A DNA stretch of 64,000 nt from Flavobacterium chungbukense (GTDB lineage: Bacteria; Bacteroidota; Bacteroidia; Flavobacteriales; Flavobacteriaceae), in contig NZ_JAJGZV010000002.1 in the NCBI RefSeq assembly GCF_020805785.1, positions 992,001 to 1,056,000 of the forward strand. The letters run 5' to 3'. Shown here piece by piece: positions 44,994 to 53,876 of the stretch (within the stretch, counting starts at the first letter, position 1; each line of letters begins with the position of its first letter). The position numbers and the translations under genes are program-made. The notes below the pieces were generated by a model that worked only from the letters and a program-made list of their open reading frames with translations, had not been told where the DNA came from and did no database searches.

Positions 44994-46301
44994 ATGACAC
45001 ACAAAAATATATTTAAGCTGTTTTTACTATTCTGTGCTTCAGCTCAGCTAAATGCGCAGCAGATACCAGCTCCCAAGCAATCCAAATCGGTCTTAATCTT
45101 AAATGCTACAGCACATTTGGGAAATGGAACTGTAATTCAAAATAGCGCTATTGGATTTAAAGACGGAAAACTTACATTAGTGGCGGATGCTTCAACCATA
45201 AGATTAGCAGACAATGCATACGATACTACAATCAATGCAGCTGGGAAACATGTTTATCCTGGATTTATTTCACCAAATTCTACTCTAGGCTTAGTAGAAA
45301 TTGATGCTGTAAAAGCTTCAAACGATGATGAAGAAATTGGAAGTTTTAATCCAAACGTAAGAAGTATTATTGCTTATAATTCTGAATCTAAAGTAGTAGA
45401 AACAGTTCGTCCAAATGGCGTTTTGATTGCACAAGTAACTCCAAGAGGAGGCAGAATCTCTGGAACATCTTCTGTTGTTCAACTAGATGCCTGGAGTTGG
45501 AAAGATGCAATTTTAAAAGAAAATGATGGAATACATCTGAACTTTCCCTCTAGTTTTCGAAGAACTGGAAATTGGTTCGAACCAGGAATTATTGAAGCCA
45601 ATAAAGATTATCCAAAACAATCTGAAGAAATTAATGCTTTTTTAATAAATGCTAAAGCTTATAATCAAACTGCTTCTAAAGAAAGAAATATTGTATTAGA
45701 GGCTACAAAAGGATTATTTGACGGAACTCAGACCTTATATATTCATGCAGATGAAGAAAAACAGATTGTAGATGCTATTCAATTGGCTTCCGAAAATGGC
45801 ATTAAAAAAATTGCTATTGTAGGTGGTTTTGAAGCTTACAAAGCCGCTTCAACTTTACAGAAATATAATGTTGGTGTATTACTAAGACGTGTTCACGACA
45901 TGCCAACTAGCGCAGATCAAGATGTTAATTTACCTTATAAAATGGCTAAAATATTAACTGACAAAGGTATTCTTGTAGGTTTAGAAAACAGCGGTGATAA
46001 CGAACGTATGGGTGCTAGAAATCTTCCGTTCTTAGCTGGAACTTGTGCCGCTTTTGGTTTAGACAAAGAAAAAGCAGTACAATTAATCACATCAAATACG
46101 GCAAAATTATTAGGTATTGATGCAATTTGCGGTACTTTAGAAACAGGCAAAGACGCGACTTTATTTATTTCTGAGGGTGATGCTCTGGATATGAGAACAA
46201 ACAAACTTACTACAGCATTTATACAAGGAAGAAATATCAATTTAGAAACTTTTCAAGTGAAGCTTAACGATAAATTCAAAGCGAAATACAACCAGAAATA
46301 A
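44994..46301 (+). CDS. Exported amidohydrolase-like protein, probably non-catalytic
   Basis: About 435 residues from the ATG at 44994, chosen because it begins a conventional signal peptide (MTHKNIFKLFLLFCASAQLNA) after an A-rich stretch; in-frame ATGs at 44952 and 44976 are alternatives. The fold follows amidohydrolases (NATAHLGNGTVIQNSAIGF, AAGKHVYPGFISPNS, TSNTAKLLGIDAICGTLETGKDA). The HxH position is PNST, and no complete metal site is visible. It follows the larger amidohydrolase by 35 bp, so the two probably form a complex or share a substrate. The pair ends at a strong terminator. Confidence 0.82.
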   Translation: MTHKNIFKLFLLFCASAQLNAQQIPAPKQSKSVLILNATAHLGNGTVIQNSAIGFKDGKLTLVADASTIRLADNAYDTTINAAGKHVYPGFISPNSTLGLVEIDAVKASNDDEEIGSFNPNVRSIIAYNSESKVVETVRPNGVLIAQVTPRGGRISGTSSVVQLDAWSWKDAILKENDGIHLNFPSSFRRTGNWFEPGIIEANKDYPKQSEEINAFLINAKAYNQTASKERNIVLEATKGLFDGTQTLYIHADEEKQIVDAIQLASENGIKKIAIVGGFEAYKAASTLQKYNVGVLLRRVHDMPTSADQDVNLPYKMAKILTDKGILVGLENSGDNERMGARNLPFLAGTCAAFGLDKEKAVQLITSNTAKLLGIDAICGTLETGKDATLFISEGDALDMRTNKLTTAFIQGRNINLETFQVKLNDKFKAKYNQK

Positions 46302-46318
46302 TTTAAAAATTTCATATT

Positions 46319-46362
46319 AAAATGGCATCAGACGATTATTGCGTTTGGTGCCATTTTCTTTT
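46319..46362 (+). terminator. Terminator after the amidohydrolase pair
   Basis: AAAATGGCATCAGACG pairs along its full 16 bp (with G-U pairs) with CGTTTGGTGCCATTTT, then CTTTT. Confidence 0.88.
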
Positions 46363-46535
46363 AAAAAAAATAATTGTTTTTAGAAAAACACAAAGAATAC
46401 TTCAACAAATAATTAAAAAGACCTCATTATTGCTTTCAAACAAGGCATAAAAGCCGTTAAAAACACAATCGCACTCGTTTTTTTGATTAAGAAATTGTAA
46501 ATTTTAAGTCATTTTTAACAGATACACTCAAAACA

Positions 46536-46596
46536 GAGGGGGTTAAAATGAAAAATTAACAAAAATTAAACAGTAGACTATATTTTTTGAGGGGGT
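46536..46596 (+). promoter_or_regulatory. Paired GAGGGGGT motifs upstream of amtB
   Basis: GAGGGGGT occurs at 46536-46543 and again at 46589-46596, 53 bp apart, about five helical turns. They stand out in an otherwise A/T-rich 340-bp gap that contains no gene. A loose promoter (TTG 46587-46589, TACTTTTA 46611-46618, spacer 21) overlaps the second copy, so binding there could control transcription. The factor is unknown. Confidence 0.5.
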
Positions 46597-46643
46597 ATCA
46601 AATCATTTTATACTTTTATCAAAAATTTTAAAACTAAATAACT

Positions 46644-47960
46644 ATGCGAAAAATTATTTTAAGTGTGATTCTTATCACGATTTTAGTACTAACCTTTATT
46701 TCAAACTTTATCATTGCAGATAACCCAATTCCAGCAGAAGCTGTAAAGTTTGATACGGGAGATACTGCCTGGATGATCGTTGCAACTGCATTTGTATTGT
46801 TAATGACACCTGGATTAGGTTTCTTCTACGGAGGTATGGTAGGTAAGAAGAACGTAATTAGTACTATGCTACAAAGTTTTATGGCAATGGTAATTGTTAC
46901 AATTTTATGGGTTGTTGTTGCTTTCGGATTAGCTTTTGGACCAACTATTGGAGGTATTATTGGTAATCCATCTACTAATTTATTCTTTGAAGGTGTTGGA
47001 ACAAACACTGCTTGGAGCCTTGCACCAACGATTCCTTTTATGTTATTCGCATTATTTCAGGCAAAATTCGCCATCATTACTCCTGCGTTAATTACAGGTG
47101 CATTTGCAGAACGTATTCGTTTCTGGGCGTATTTGTTATTTATGGTTTTATTCATCATTTTAATATATGCTCCGCTAGCTCACATGACTTGGCATCCTGA
47201 TGGAGTTTTCTTCAAAATGGGAGTTCTTGACTTCGCTGGAGGAACTGTAGTACACATGAGTGCTGGATGGGCTGCTTTGGCTGGAGCTATTTTCTTAGGA
47301 AAAAGAAAAGTACAAAAAGCAAACCCTGCTAGAATTACTTATGTATTATTAGGAACAGGTTTACTTTGGTTCGGATGGTTTGGTTTCAATGCTGGTTCTG
47401 CTTTAGGAGCAAATGGTCTTGCAACTCAAGCTTTAGGAACAACAACTGTTGCTGCTGCTGCTGCTGCGATGGCATGGGTTTTCCTTGATAAAATCTTAGG
47501 ACACAAATTATCTGCTCTTGGAGCTTGTATCGGAGCTGTTGTAGGTCTTGTTGCTATTACACCTGCTGCTGGTTTCGTAAGTATTTCTCACGCAATCTTT
47601 ATTGGTTTATTCTCTGCAATTGTTAGTAACATTGTGGTTAGTAAGTTCCCTAAAGGAAAAATTGACGATGCTTTAGATGTATTTGCTTGTCACGGTGTTG
47701 GTGGCATGGTAGGTATGTTGTTAACTGGTGTTTTTGCTTCAAAAGCAATCAACCCAGCAGTTGGAGATAATCAAGGTTTAATCTTCGGAACTCCAACATT
47801 GTTCATCAACCAATTAACTGCTTTAGTTATCGTTTCGATTTTTGCTTTTGTTGCTTCTTACGCATTATTCTTCATCGTTAATAAAATTACTCCTCTAAGA
47901 GTTACTGAAGAAAAAGAAGAATTAGGATTAGATATTTCTCAACACGGAGAATTCTTATAA
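46644..47960 (+). CDS. amtB: Ammonium transporter
   Basis: A 438-residue inner-membrane trimeric channel that conducts ammonium. It has a hydrophobic N-terminal segment (possibly a cleaved signal), then eleven helices. Family features are TAWMIVATAFVLLMTPGLGFFYGGMV, ITGAFAERIRF, the first pore histidine in LAHMTWHPDG, DFAGGTVVHMSAGWAALAGA, and the second pore histidine in FACHGVGGMVGML. The cytoplasmic tail is short. There is no adjacent glnK/glnB, unlike many bacterial amtB loci. The upstream GAGGGGGT pair may mediate nitrogen control. The imported ammonium feeds the GltBD route. Confidence 0.97.
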   Translation: MRKIILSVILITILVLTFISNFIIADNPIPAEAVKFDTGDTAWMIVATAFVLLMTPGLGFFYGGMVGKKNVISTMLQSFMAMVIVTILWVVVAFGLAFGPTIGGIIGNPSTNLFFEGVGTNTAWSLAPTIPFMLFALFQAKFAIITPALITGAFAERIRFWAYLLFMVLFIILIYAPLAHMTWHPDGVFFKMGVLDFAGGTVVHMSAGWAALAGAIFLGKRKVQKANPARITYVLLGTGLLWFGWFGFNAGSALGANGLATQALGTTTVAAAAAAMAWVFLDKILGHKLSALGACIGAVVGLVAITPAAGFVSISHAIFIGLFSAIVSNIVVSKFPKGKIDDALDVFACHGVGGMVGMLLTGVFASKAINPAVGDNQGLIFGTPTLFINQLTALVIVSIFAFVASYALFFIVNKITPLRVTEEKEELGLDISQHGEFL

Positions 47961-47996
47961 GAATTAATTTTTAACTTTCGTTACTGGATAAAGAAG

Positions 47997-48028
47997 AAGC
48001 GTTCTAATTAATTTTAGGGCGCTTTTTT
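47997..48028 (+). terminator. amtB terminator
   Basis: AAGCGTTCTAA and TTAGGGCGCTT form an imperfect stem followed by TTTTT, 37 bp after amtB. Its sequence is a degenerate relative of the next terminator. Confidence 0.82.
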
Positions 48029-48134
48029 AATGAAATCAATTTTATTCTTAGCCATAGAAAACCATTCAAAAGCTTGACAAACAAAAATATTCACCAACAA
48101 AACGATACTGATTTATATTCTAACACATAGAAAT

Positions 48135-48169
48135 AAAAAAGCGCTCTAAAACTAATTAGAGCGCTTTTT
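48135..48169 (-). terminator. dsbD-side terminator
   Basis: A perfect stem AAAAAGCGCTCTAA / TTAGAGCGCTTTTT with a 6-nt loop. It serves the convergent minus-strand operon. The 300-bp gap 47961-48261 contains these two hairpins and nothing else that I recognise. Confidence 0.85.
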
Positions 48170-48261
48170 GTTTGAATTAATTTCAACCCCCAAGAAAAAT
48201 ATATTGTATTTTTTAGATAAAGTATTTAAAGCTAAAAATTCTTAAATTCTTAATTTTTTTT

Positions 48262-50343
48262 TTATTTAAAATTCGAAATTCCTTCTTTCAACCATTTCAA
48301 ATATTCATCAGCACTTACATAACTAATTGTTGGTTTGGAAGCATTCATATTGTTTCCTTCTAAATCTGTAATTACGTATAAAGGCTGTGTATTGGTCTTA
48401 TATTTAGAGATCATAAAATCTGTCCATTTGTCTCCAGCAGTTACTATTTTATCTCCTGAAGCCGTGGTAAATTGCTCCTCTTTTGGCAATTCTCTTTTAT
48501 CATCAACATAAAGCGAAATCAAAACCACATCATTTTTTAGAATTGGTAAAATAGTTGGCTCTGACCACACATTATTTTCCATCTTTCTGCAATTTACACA
48601 AGCATAACCTGTAAAATCAAGCATAATCGGCTTTTTAATTTCTTTTGCGTAAGCTAAGCCATCTTCATAATCATGGAAAACCATAATTCCATGAGGACCT
48701 AACTCCGCTCCTTCTGGAAGACCTTTTCCTGCTTCTGCAGATACTGCTTCTTTCCCTGAACCTCCAACTCCTAGCGGGCTTTCACTGTATTGCGGAGGCG
48801 GCGGAAATGCGCTGATTAATTTCAAAGGCGCTCCCCAAAGTCCAGGAATCAAATACATTGTAAATACCAAAGTAAGTAATCCCAAATATAATCTTCCAAC
48901 TGAAATATGCTGCATTGGACTATCATGAGGCAATGTAATTTTTCCGAATAAATATAAAGTCAAAGCTCCAAAAATAGCAATCCAGATAGCAATAAAAACT
49001 TCTCTTTCTAAGAAATGTAATTGTAAAACTAAATCAGCATTTGATAAAAATTTGAAAGCTAAAGCCAATTCCACAAATCCTAAAACTACTTTTACTGTAT
49101 TTAGCCAGCCTCCAGATTTTGGCAACGAATTTAACCAGCCTGGGAACATTGCAAACAACATAAATGGAAGTGCTAATGCAGAAGAAAAACCTAACATTCC
49201 GACAACTGGAGCAATTCCTCCGTTTGATGCCGCTTCAACTAATAAAGTTCCAACAATTGGTCCCGTACAAGAAAATGATACAATAGCCAATGCTAAAGCC
49301 ATGAATAAAATACCAATCATTCCTCCTTTATCGGCTTGCTGATCTGCTTTATTTGCCCATGAATTTGGTAGCATAATTTCAAAAGCTCCCAAAAATGAAG
49401 TAGCGAATATGATTAAGATTACGAAGAAAATCAAGTTAAACCATACATCAGTAGATAGCGCATTTAATGCATCTGCACCAAATATTTTAGTTACAATTAA
49501 ACCTAAAATCACATAAATAGCGATAATTGAAAGTCCATAAATGATAGCATTTCTAATTCCTTTTGCTCTACTTTTACTTTGTTTGGTAAAGAAACTTACC
49601 GTCATCGGAATCATTGGGAACACGCAAGGCGTTAACAAAGCTGCAAATCCAGATAAAAAGGCAATAAAAAAGATTGACCATAAACTTCTTGAAGATGCCG
49701 GAGCAGGAATTTCTTCTTTTGCTACAGCTGCTTTTTTCTCAACTTTAGTCTGAACTGCTTCTTCTTTTTTAACTGTATCAACTGCGATGCCTGTTACTTT
49801 TGTTTCATCAACTTTTGCTTCTGCAACAACAGTAACTTCTTCTATTTTAAAAGTGGAAGGAACTGCAATTGAGAACTTTTTACTGGAGTTGATACAAACT
49901 TCTTTACAAACCTGAAAATCAAAATCTACATCTACCGTTTTTAAATTCGGATTGACAATTTTGATTTCTTGTTCAATATGTGCTTTTCCTTCAAAGAAAG
50001 TTTCATTTACTTCAAAAACATCATTATAAGCTGTTCGAGTTTTTCCTTCTTTTGCTTTTCCAACTAATTCGTAATTCCCTTTTTGATTTTTAAAGGTAAT
50101 TTCTAATGCCAAAGGCCCGCCTTCTGGCGTAAATTGCGAATACATATGCCAGTCTTTTTCAATAACGGCATCAAAAATTAAAACGGCATTATTTCCTTTT
50201 TTCTCAATTTTAGAAGTCCATTTTACTGGTTCTAAAATTTGAGCATTTCCTTTTGCGAAAGCAAAGAAAAACAAGAACAGTAACAGTGATTTAGTCCAAA
50301 TATTTCTTGACAAACTTGTCTGAGGATTTTGAGTAAAGTTCAT
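48262..50343 (-). CDS. dsbD: Thiol:disulfide interchange protein DsbD family
   Basis: Carries reducing equivalents from cytoplasmic thioredoxin across the membrane to periplasmic thiols. The 693 residues comprise a signal peptide (to about 35), a periplasmic DsbC-like domain with FQVCKEVCINSS, eight membrane helices containing the paired cysteines in LTPCVFPMIP and SFSCTGPIVG, and a C-terminal thioredoxin-like domain with YACVNCRKME. An insert of about 60 residues rich in Pro and Gly (SAFPPPPQYSESPLG) precedes the last domain. It overlaps the tilS stop codon by one base, so the two genes are coupled. Confidence 0.95.
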   Translation of the reverse strand: MNFTQNPQTSLSRNIWTKSLLLFLFFFAFAKGNAQILEPVKWTSKIEKKGNNAVLIFDAVIEKDWHMYSQFTPEGGPLALEITFKNQKGNYELVGKAKEGKTRTAYNDVFEVNETFFEGKAHIEQEIKIVNPNLKTVDVDFDFQVCKEVCINSSKKFSIAVPSTFKIEEVTVVAEAKVDETKVTGIAVDTVKKEEAVQTKVEKKAAVAKEEIPAPASSRSLWSIFFIAFLSGFAALLTPCVFPMIPMTVSFFTKQSKSRAKGIRNAIIYGLSIIAIYVILGLIVTKIFGADALNALSTDVWFNLIFFVILIIFATSFLGAFEIMLPNSWANKADQQADKGGMIGILFMALALAIVSFSCTGPIVGTLLVEAASNGGIAPVVGMLGFSSALALPFMLFAMFPGWLNSLPKSGGWLNTVKVVLGFVELALAFKFLSNADLVLQLHFLEREVFIAIWIAIFGALTLYLFGKITLPHDSPMQHISVGRLYLGLLTLVFTMYLIPGLWGAPLKLISAFPPPPQYSESPLGVGGSGKEAVSAEAGKGLPEGAELGPHGIMVFHDYEDGLAYAKEIKKPIMLDFTGYACVNCRKMENNVWSEPTILPILKNDVVLISLYVDDKRELPKEEQFTTASGDKIVTAGDKWTDFMISKYKTNTQPLYVITDLEGNNMNASKPTISYVSADEYLKWLKEGISNFK

Positions 50344-51653
50344 TATTGTAATTCGATTTTATATATTTTATTTGTGGCTTTTTCTATTTTAAAACGTTCA
50401 TCTTGTCTAATTCCTGCGACCCATACAATCTGATCATCAGAACACAAAATCCATGTTTTTTCTTTTTCGATTAATGAAAGCTTCTCATCTTTAAAAAGTT
50501 TACTGACTTTTTTTGACTTACCATGCATTCCAAATGGCTGAAAAACATCTCCTTCTTTCCATTTACGCAACAACAATGGGAAACGGATTTTATCGGCGTC
50601 GACAAATATAACTCTATTTGAATCATAAGTTGTGTGACCTACGTTACAAAGACTTATTTTTAAGGGAAAATTAACTTCTGTATCGTTTTCATTAATCTCA
50701 TATTCTTCTTTTTCTGACGTTTCAGAATATGGACTTAAAATCAATGTTTCTCTATTTTTCAACAATCTGAATTCTGAAGTAAATACTTGTTTTCCAGACT
50801 GTCCTTCAACTAAATCATAAATATCATTCCAAGCCGAAAAACCAAATTCATTTAACCATTGATATAAATAGGACTTATAATTTGGGAGTTTTTTTAATTG
50901 ATTTAAATCGAAATGAATATCATCTCCAGCTTCTTTCGCTACTTGCTGATAAATCATAATCGAGGCATCTTCCACCATTTCTTTTGATTCCTGCAAAAAA
51001 GACTGTGTCTTTTGAAAAGCATCCAGAAAATTAGAATTGATTTCTTTTAAAACCGGAACCAAATTGTGACGAATTTTATTTCTTAAATATTTTGTCGAAG
51101 CATTACTGCTGTCCTCACGCCATTCAATTTTATTTTCTTCTGCATATTTCAAGATTTCTTCTCTTGAAAAAGGCAGAAGCGGACGAATAATTTTATCGTT
51201 TTGCTCCGGAATTCCGGTTAAACCTTCCAAACCAGTTCCGCGAGTCAGATTGATGATGAAAGTTTCCAAATTATCATCAGCATGATGCGCCGTTAGAATA
51301 TAATCGAAGTTTTTTTCTTCTAAAAGTTCATAAAACCAATTGTAGCGCAATTCTCTAGCCGCCACCTGAGTCGACAATTTATAATCTTTAGCAAAAGCTT
51401 CAGTATCAAAATGAGTCGAGAAAATTGGAATATTATTTTGATCGCAATAGTTCTGAATAAATTCCTGATCTCCAAAACTTTCCAATCCTCGGAGTTGAAA
51501 ATTACAATGCAAAACCGCAATTTCGTAAGGCAATCTACTCAATAAATGCAGCAAAACTATACTATCTAATCCACCGCTGACAGCCAAAAAAAGCTTTTTT
51601 TCTGCTAAAAAAGGAAATCTTGAAACGATATGATTTTGGAATTTTGAAAACAT
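50343..51653 (-). CDS. tilS: tRNA(Ile)-lysidine synthase
   Basis: TilS attaches lysine to C34 of the CAU-anticodon tRNA-Ile with ATP, allowing it to read AUA. The 436 residues begin with the PP-loop ATPase motif LAVSGGLDSIVLLHLL (about residues 24-39), then HCNFQLRG, AARELRYNWF, LTAHHADDNLETFI and LTRGTGLEGLTGI. The C-terminal domain has LLRKWKEGDVFQPFGMHG and GKSKKVSKLFKDEKL, which bind the tRNA acceptor stem. Essential in most bacteria. It is the upstream gene of the tilS-dsbD pair. Confidence 0.96.
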   Translation of the reverse strand: MFSKFQNHIVSRFPFLAEKKLFLAVSGGLDSIVLLHLLSRLPYEIAVLHCNFQLRGLESFGDQEFIQNYCDQNNIPIFSTHFDTEAFAKDYKLSTQVAARELRYNWFYELLEEKNFDYILTAHHADDNLETFIINLTRGTGLEGLTGIPEQNDKIIRPLLPFSREEILKYAEENKIEWREDSSNASTKYLRNKIRHNLVPVLKEINSNFLDAFQKTQSFLQESKEMVEDASIMIYQQVAKEAGDDIHFDLNQLKKLPNYKSYLYQWLNEFGFSAWNDIYDLVEGQSGKQVFTSEFRLLKNRETLILSPYSETSEKEEYEINENDTEVNFPLKISLCNVGHTTYDSNRVIFVDADKIRFPLLLRKWKEGDVFQPFGMHGKSKKVSKLFKDEKLSLIEKEKTWILCSDDQIVWVAGIRQDERFKIEKATNKIYKIELQ

Positions 51654-51714
51654 CTGATAAAAGTAAAAAATTAAATTCGATCTATTTTTAAATGAAATGT
51701 TAAGTGATGTTTCT

Positions 51715-51862
51715 TTGCCACGAATTACACGAATTTGCGCGAATTTTTTTTTTTGCCACAGATTAAAAAGATTTACACAGATTTTTAATCTTTTTAATTT
51801 GTGGCTATTTTTTTTAGCGAATTGAAGAAAAAATTAGTGGAAATTCGTGCAATTGGTGGCGA
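51715..51862. repeat. Family H repeat with a family G repeat inside
   Basis: The outer arms (51717-51748, GCCACGAATTACACGAATTT...; 51830-51861, ...TTCGTGCAATTGGTGGC) are one family. The loop is occupied by a complete inverted pair of the other family (51756-51776 with 51786-51806, GCCACAGATTAAAAAGATT). The gap between tilS and pabB holds nothing else. Confidence 0.82.
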
Positions 51863-51867
51863 AAAAA

Positions 51868-53166
51868 TTATCGCAAAACTTCGTGCATTGCTTTCGCTTT
51901 CAACAGGCATTCTTCATACTCTTTTTCTGGGATTGAAAGTGATGTAATCGCACTTCCAACAGAAAATGATACATATTTATTCTCCTGATTGTATAAAATA
52001 CTTCTGATTACAACATTAAAATCAAAATCTCCTTCGGGTGTAAAATAACCTATTGCACCGCTATATAAACCTCTTTTTGTTTCTTCTAAATTTTCGACGA
52101 TTTCCATTACAGAAATCTTCGGAGCCCCTGTCATACTTCCCATCGGAAAGGTAGTTTTCAAAACATCAACAGGAGAATATTGAGGATCTAATTTTGAAGT
52201 TACAGTAGAAATCATTTGATGCACTTGCAGAAACGAGTATACGCCGCAAAGTTCTTCAACTTCTACAGAACCTTTCTGTGCCGTATGCGATAAATCGTTA
52301 CGAACCAAATCGGTTATCATAATATTCTCAGCGCGTTCTTTTATATCAGTGGTTAAAATATTTTTTGATTTTTCATCTTCAATAGGATCCGAAAATCGCT
52401 TCGAAGTTCCTTTTATTGGTTGCGAAATAATCTTGTCTCCAACTTTTGTAATATAACGTTCTGGCGAAGCAGAAAGTAAATATTGTGTATTGTTTTTAAA
52501 GAAAACAGCAAATGGCGCTTGCGAAATCTCATTCAGTTTCTGAAACTTCTCTAACGGATTTATAATGGCATTTTCTGCGTAAAATTCCATACAGAAATTT
52601 GCTTCGTACATATTACCAATATGAATATGTTCCAGCATTTTATTTACTTTCTGAATGTATAAATCTTTAGAAATACGTTGCTTCACTTCTCCCGAAACCT
52701 CGGGACCGCTCAGTGTGACAAATGTTTCGTTTTGAATTTCTGCTATTACATCAAAATCTTCTTCAACTTCATCATCACACATCATTAAATATTGAATTTC
52801 AAGTTGATTTCCTTTCAAAATAAAAAGTTTTTTAGGCTGAAAGAAAAATAAGTCTGGAAAGTTTAAACCATCAAAATTATTAGAATGCAGCTTTTCTATA
52901 TCATTTTTCAAATCGTACGAAAGGTATCCGAAAAGCCAGTCTTTTGTATTTTGCTGATACTGTTTCAAATCTTCAAATGCATTGTAATAATCTGTTTTTA
53001 AAGAAGTAAATGCATCTACGGCCAATACACAATCAAAGTTAGAATAGTGCTGTGGATACAAATTGCTGTCTAAAAAAACGACTTCGCGAAACTGCTGTGC
53101 CCAACTTAAAAGCTGCTCTCTAAAAAGTTTTGGATTGGCAATATTTTTATGAATAGAAACTCTCAA
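51868..53166 (-). CDS. pabB: Aminodeoxychorismate synthase component I
   Basis: Aminates chorismate to 4-amino-4-deoxychorismate with a glutaminase partner, for folate synthesis. The 432 residues have an N-terminal domain (1-140, GYLSYDLKNDIEKL) and a chorismate-binding domain with LLSASPERYI, PIKGTSKR (the PIKGT form that marks PabB rather than TrpE), ITDLVRNDLS, TTFPMGSMTGAPK and SVGSAITSLS. Residues 149-161 between the two domains are encoded by a segment matching an intergenic repeat. No pabA or pabC lies next to it. Confidence 0.93.
   Translation of the reverse strand: MRVSIHKNIANPKLFREQLLSWAQQFREVVFLDSNLYPQHYSNFDCVLAVDAFTSLKTDYYNAFEDLKQYQQNTKDWLFGYLSYDLKNDIEKLHSNNFDGLNFPDLFFFQPKKLFILKGNQLEIQYLMMCDDEVEEDFDVIAEIQNETFVTLSGPEVSGEVKQRISKDLYIQKVNKMLEHIHIGNMYEANFCMEFYAENAIINPLEKFQKLNEISQAPFAVFFKNNTQYLLSASPERYITKVGDKIISQPIKGTSKRFSDPIEDEKSKNILTTDIKERAENIMITDLVRNDLSHTAQKGSVEVEELCGVYSFLQVHQMISTVTSKLDPQYSPVDVLKTTFPMGSMTGAPKISVMEIVENLEETKRGLYSGAIGYFTPEGDFDFNVVIRSILYNQENKYVSFSVGSAITSLSIPEKEYEECLLKAKAMHEVLR
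52684..52722 (-). repeat. Repeat segment inside the pabB reading frame
   Basis: On the coding strand it reads TTTGTCACACTGAGCGG and continues through CCCGAGGTTTCGGGAGAAG. It agrees at 27 of 37 positions with the intergenic element at 25856-25892 and keeps its CTGAGC, TCCCGA and TTCGGGAGAAG blocks. It encodes residues 149-161 (FVTLSGPEVSGEV) in frame. Confidence 0.7.
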
Positions 53167-53445
53167 AAATGGTAATTTTAAACGTCAAAATTACGACAAA
53201 AATTTTTGATAAGCCGATGCCATAAAAATTATTAAAACTGTTAAAAATACAACTGTTTAATAAGAAAAAATTCGTTATATTTGATATACAATTAGTTTAA
53301 TCCTAAAATTAAATTGATTTGATTGTAAGATTATCAAAAGCATGTTCAAAATTTTATTTTGTTTCATGTTTTGAGGCTGTAAAAAAAATTGCATCTTTTC
53401 CAATAGCTTATTTATATTTTTTAACCTTAAAAAATCCTAAGTATT

Positions 53446-53820
53446 ATGAAAATTGCCACAATTATTGTCCGCGTTTTAGTTGGTCTTTTGTTACTTTTTG
53501 CTTCTATCAGTTACTTTTTTCATTTAATGCCAGAGCCTGAAACTACAGGAAATTTTAAAGCTTTTAATGTAGGTTTGATGGCTTCGACTTATTTAATGCC
53601 TTTAGCTAAATCTATTGAGCTGCTTTGCGGAATTGCTTTTGTAACAGGGCGTTATGTAACTTTAGCAAACATATTGATCTTACCGATTACGGTAAACATT
53701 TTGTTTATCAATTATTTCCTTGCGCCAGAAGGACTGCCGATTGCGATTTTATTATTTCTGGCAAACTTATTTTTGATCTACAGATACTGGAATAATTATA
53801 AAAGCATATTTACTCCATAA
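53446..53820 (+). CDS. DoxX-like small membrane protein
   Basis: A 124-residue protein with four membrane helices (about residues 4-22, 42-64, 71-88 and 95-114), the layout of the DoxX/DoxD-like family. The first helix IIVRVLVGLLLLFASISYFFH and the second's LAKSIELLCGIAFVTGRY match the family pattern, with a conserved Glu in helix 2. Related proteins have been linked to quinone or thiosulfate redox chemistry; the role here is unknown. A bidirectional terminator separates it from the lipocalin. Confidence 0.8.
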   Translation: MKIATIIVRVLVGLLLLFASISYFFHLMPEPETTGNFKAFNVGLMASTYLMPLAKSIELLCGIAFVTGRYVTLANILILPITVNILFINYFLAPEGLPIAILLFLANLFLIYRYWNNYKSIFTP

Positions 53821-53841
53821 TTTATTTTCAATTTAGAAATA

Positions 53842-53874
53842 AAAAACCCGATAGTTTACTGCTATCGGGTTTTT
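53842..53874. terminator. Bidirectional terminator, DoxX-like gene and lipocalin
   Basis: AAAAACCCGATAG and CTATCGGGTTTTT with a 7-nt loop, between convergent genes, with A and T runs on either side. Confidence 0.92.
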
Positions 53875-53876
53875 CT

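Noticed and set aside
46536..46620. Sigma-54 promoter before amtB
   Set aside because: The G-rich octamers do not supply a GG-N10-GC pair with correct spacing, and no TGGCAC-like or TTGC element follows.
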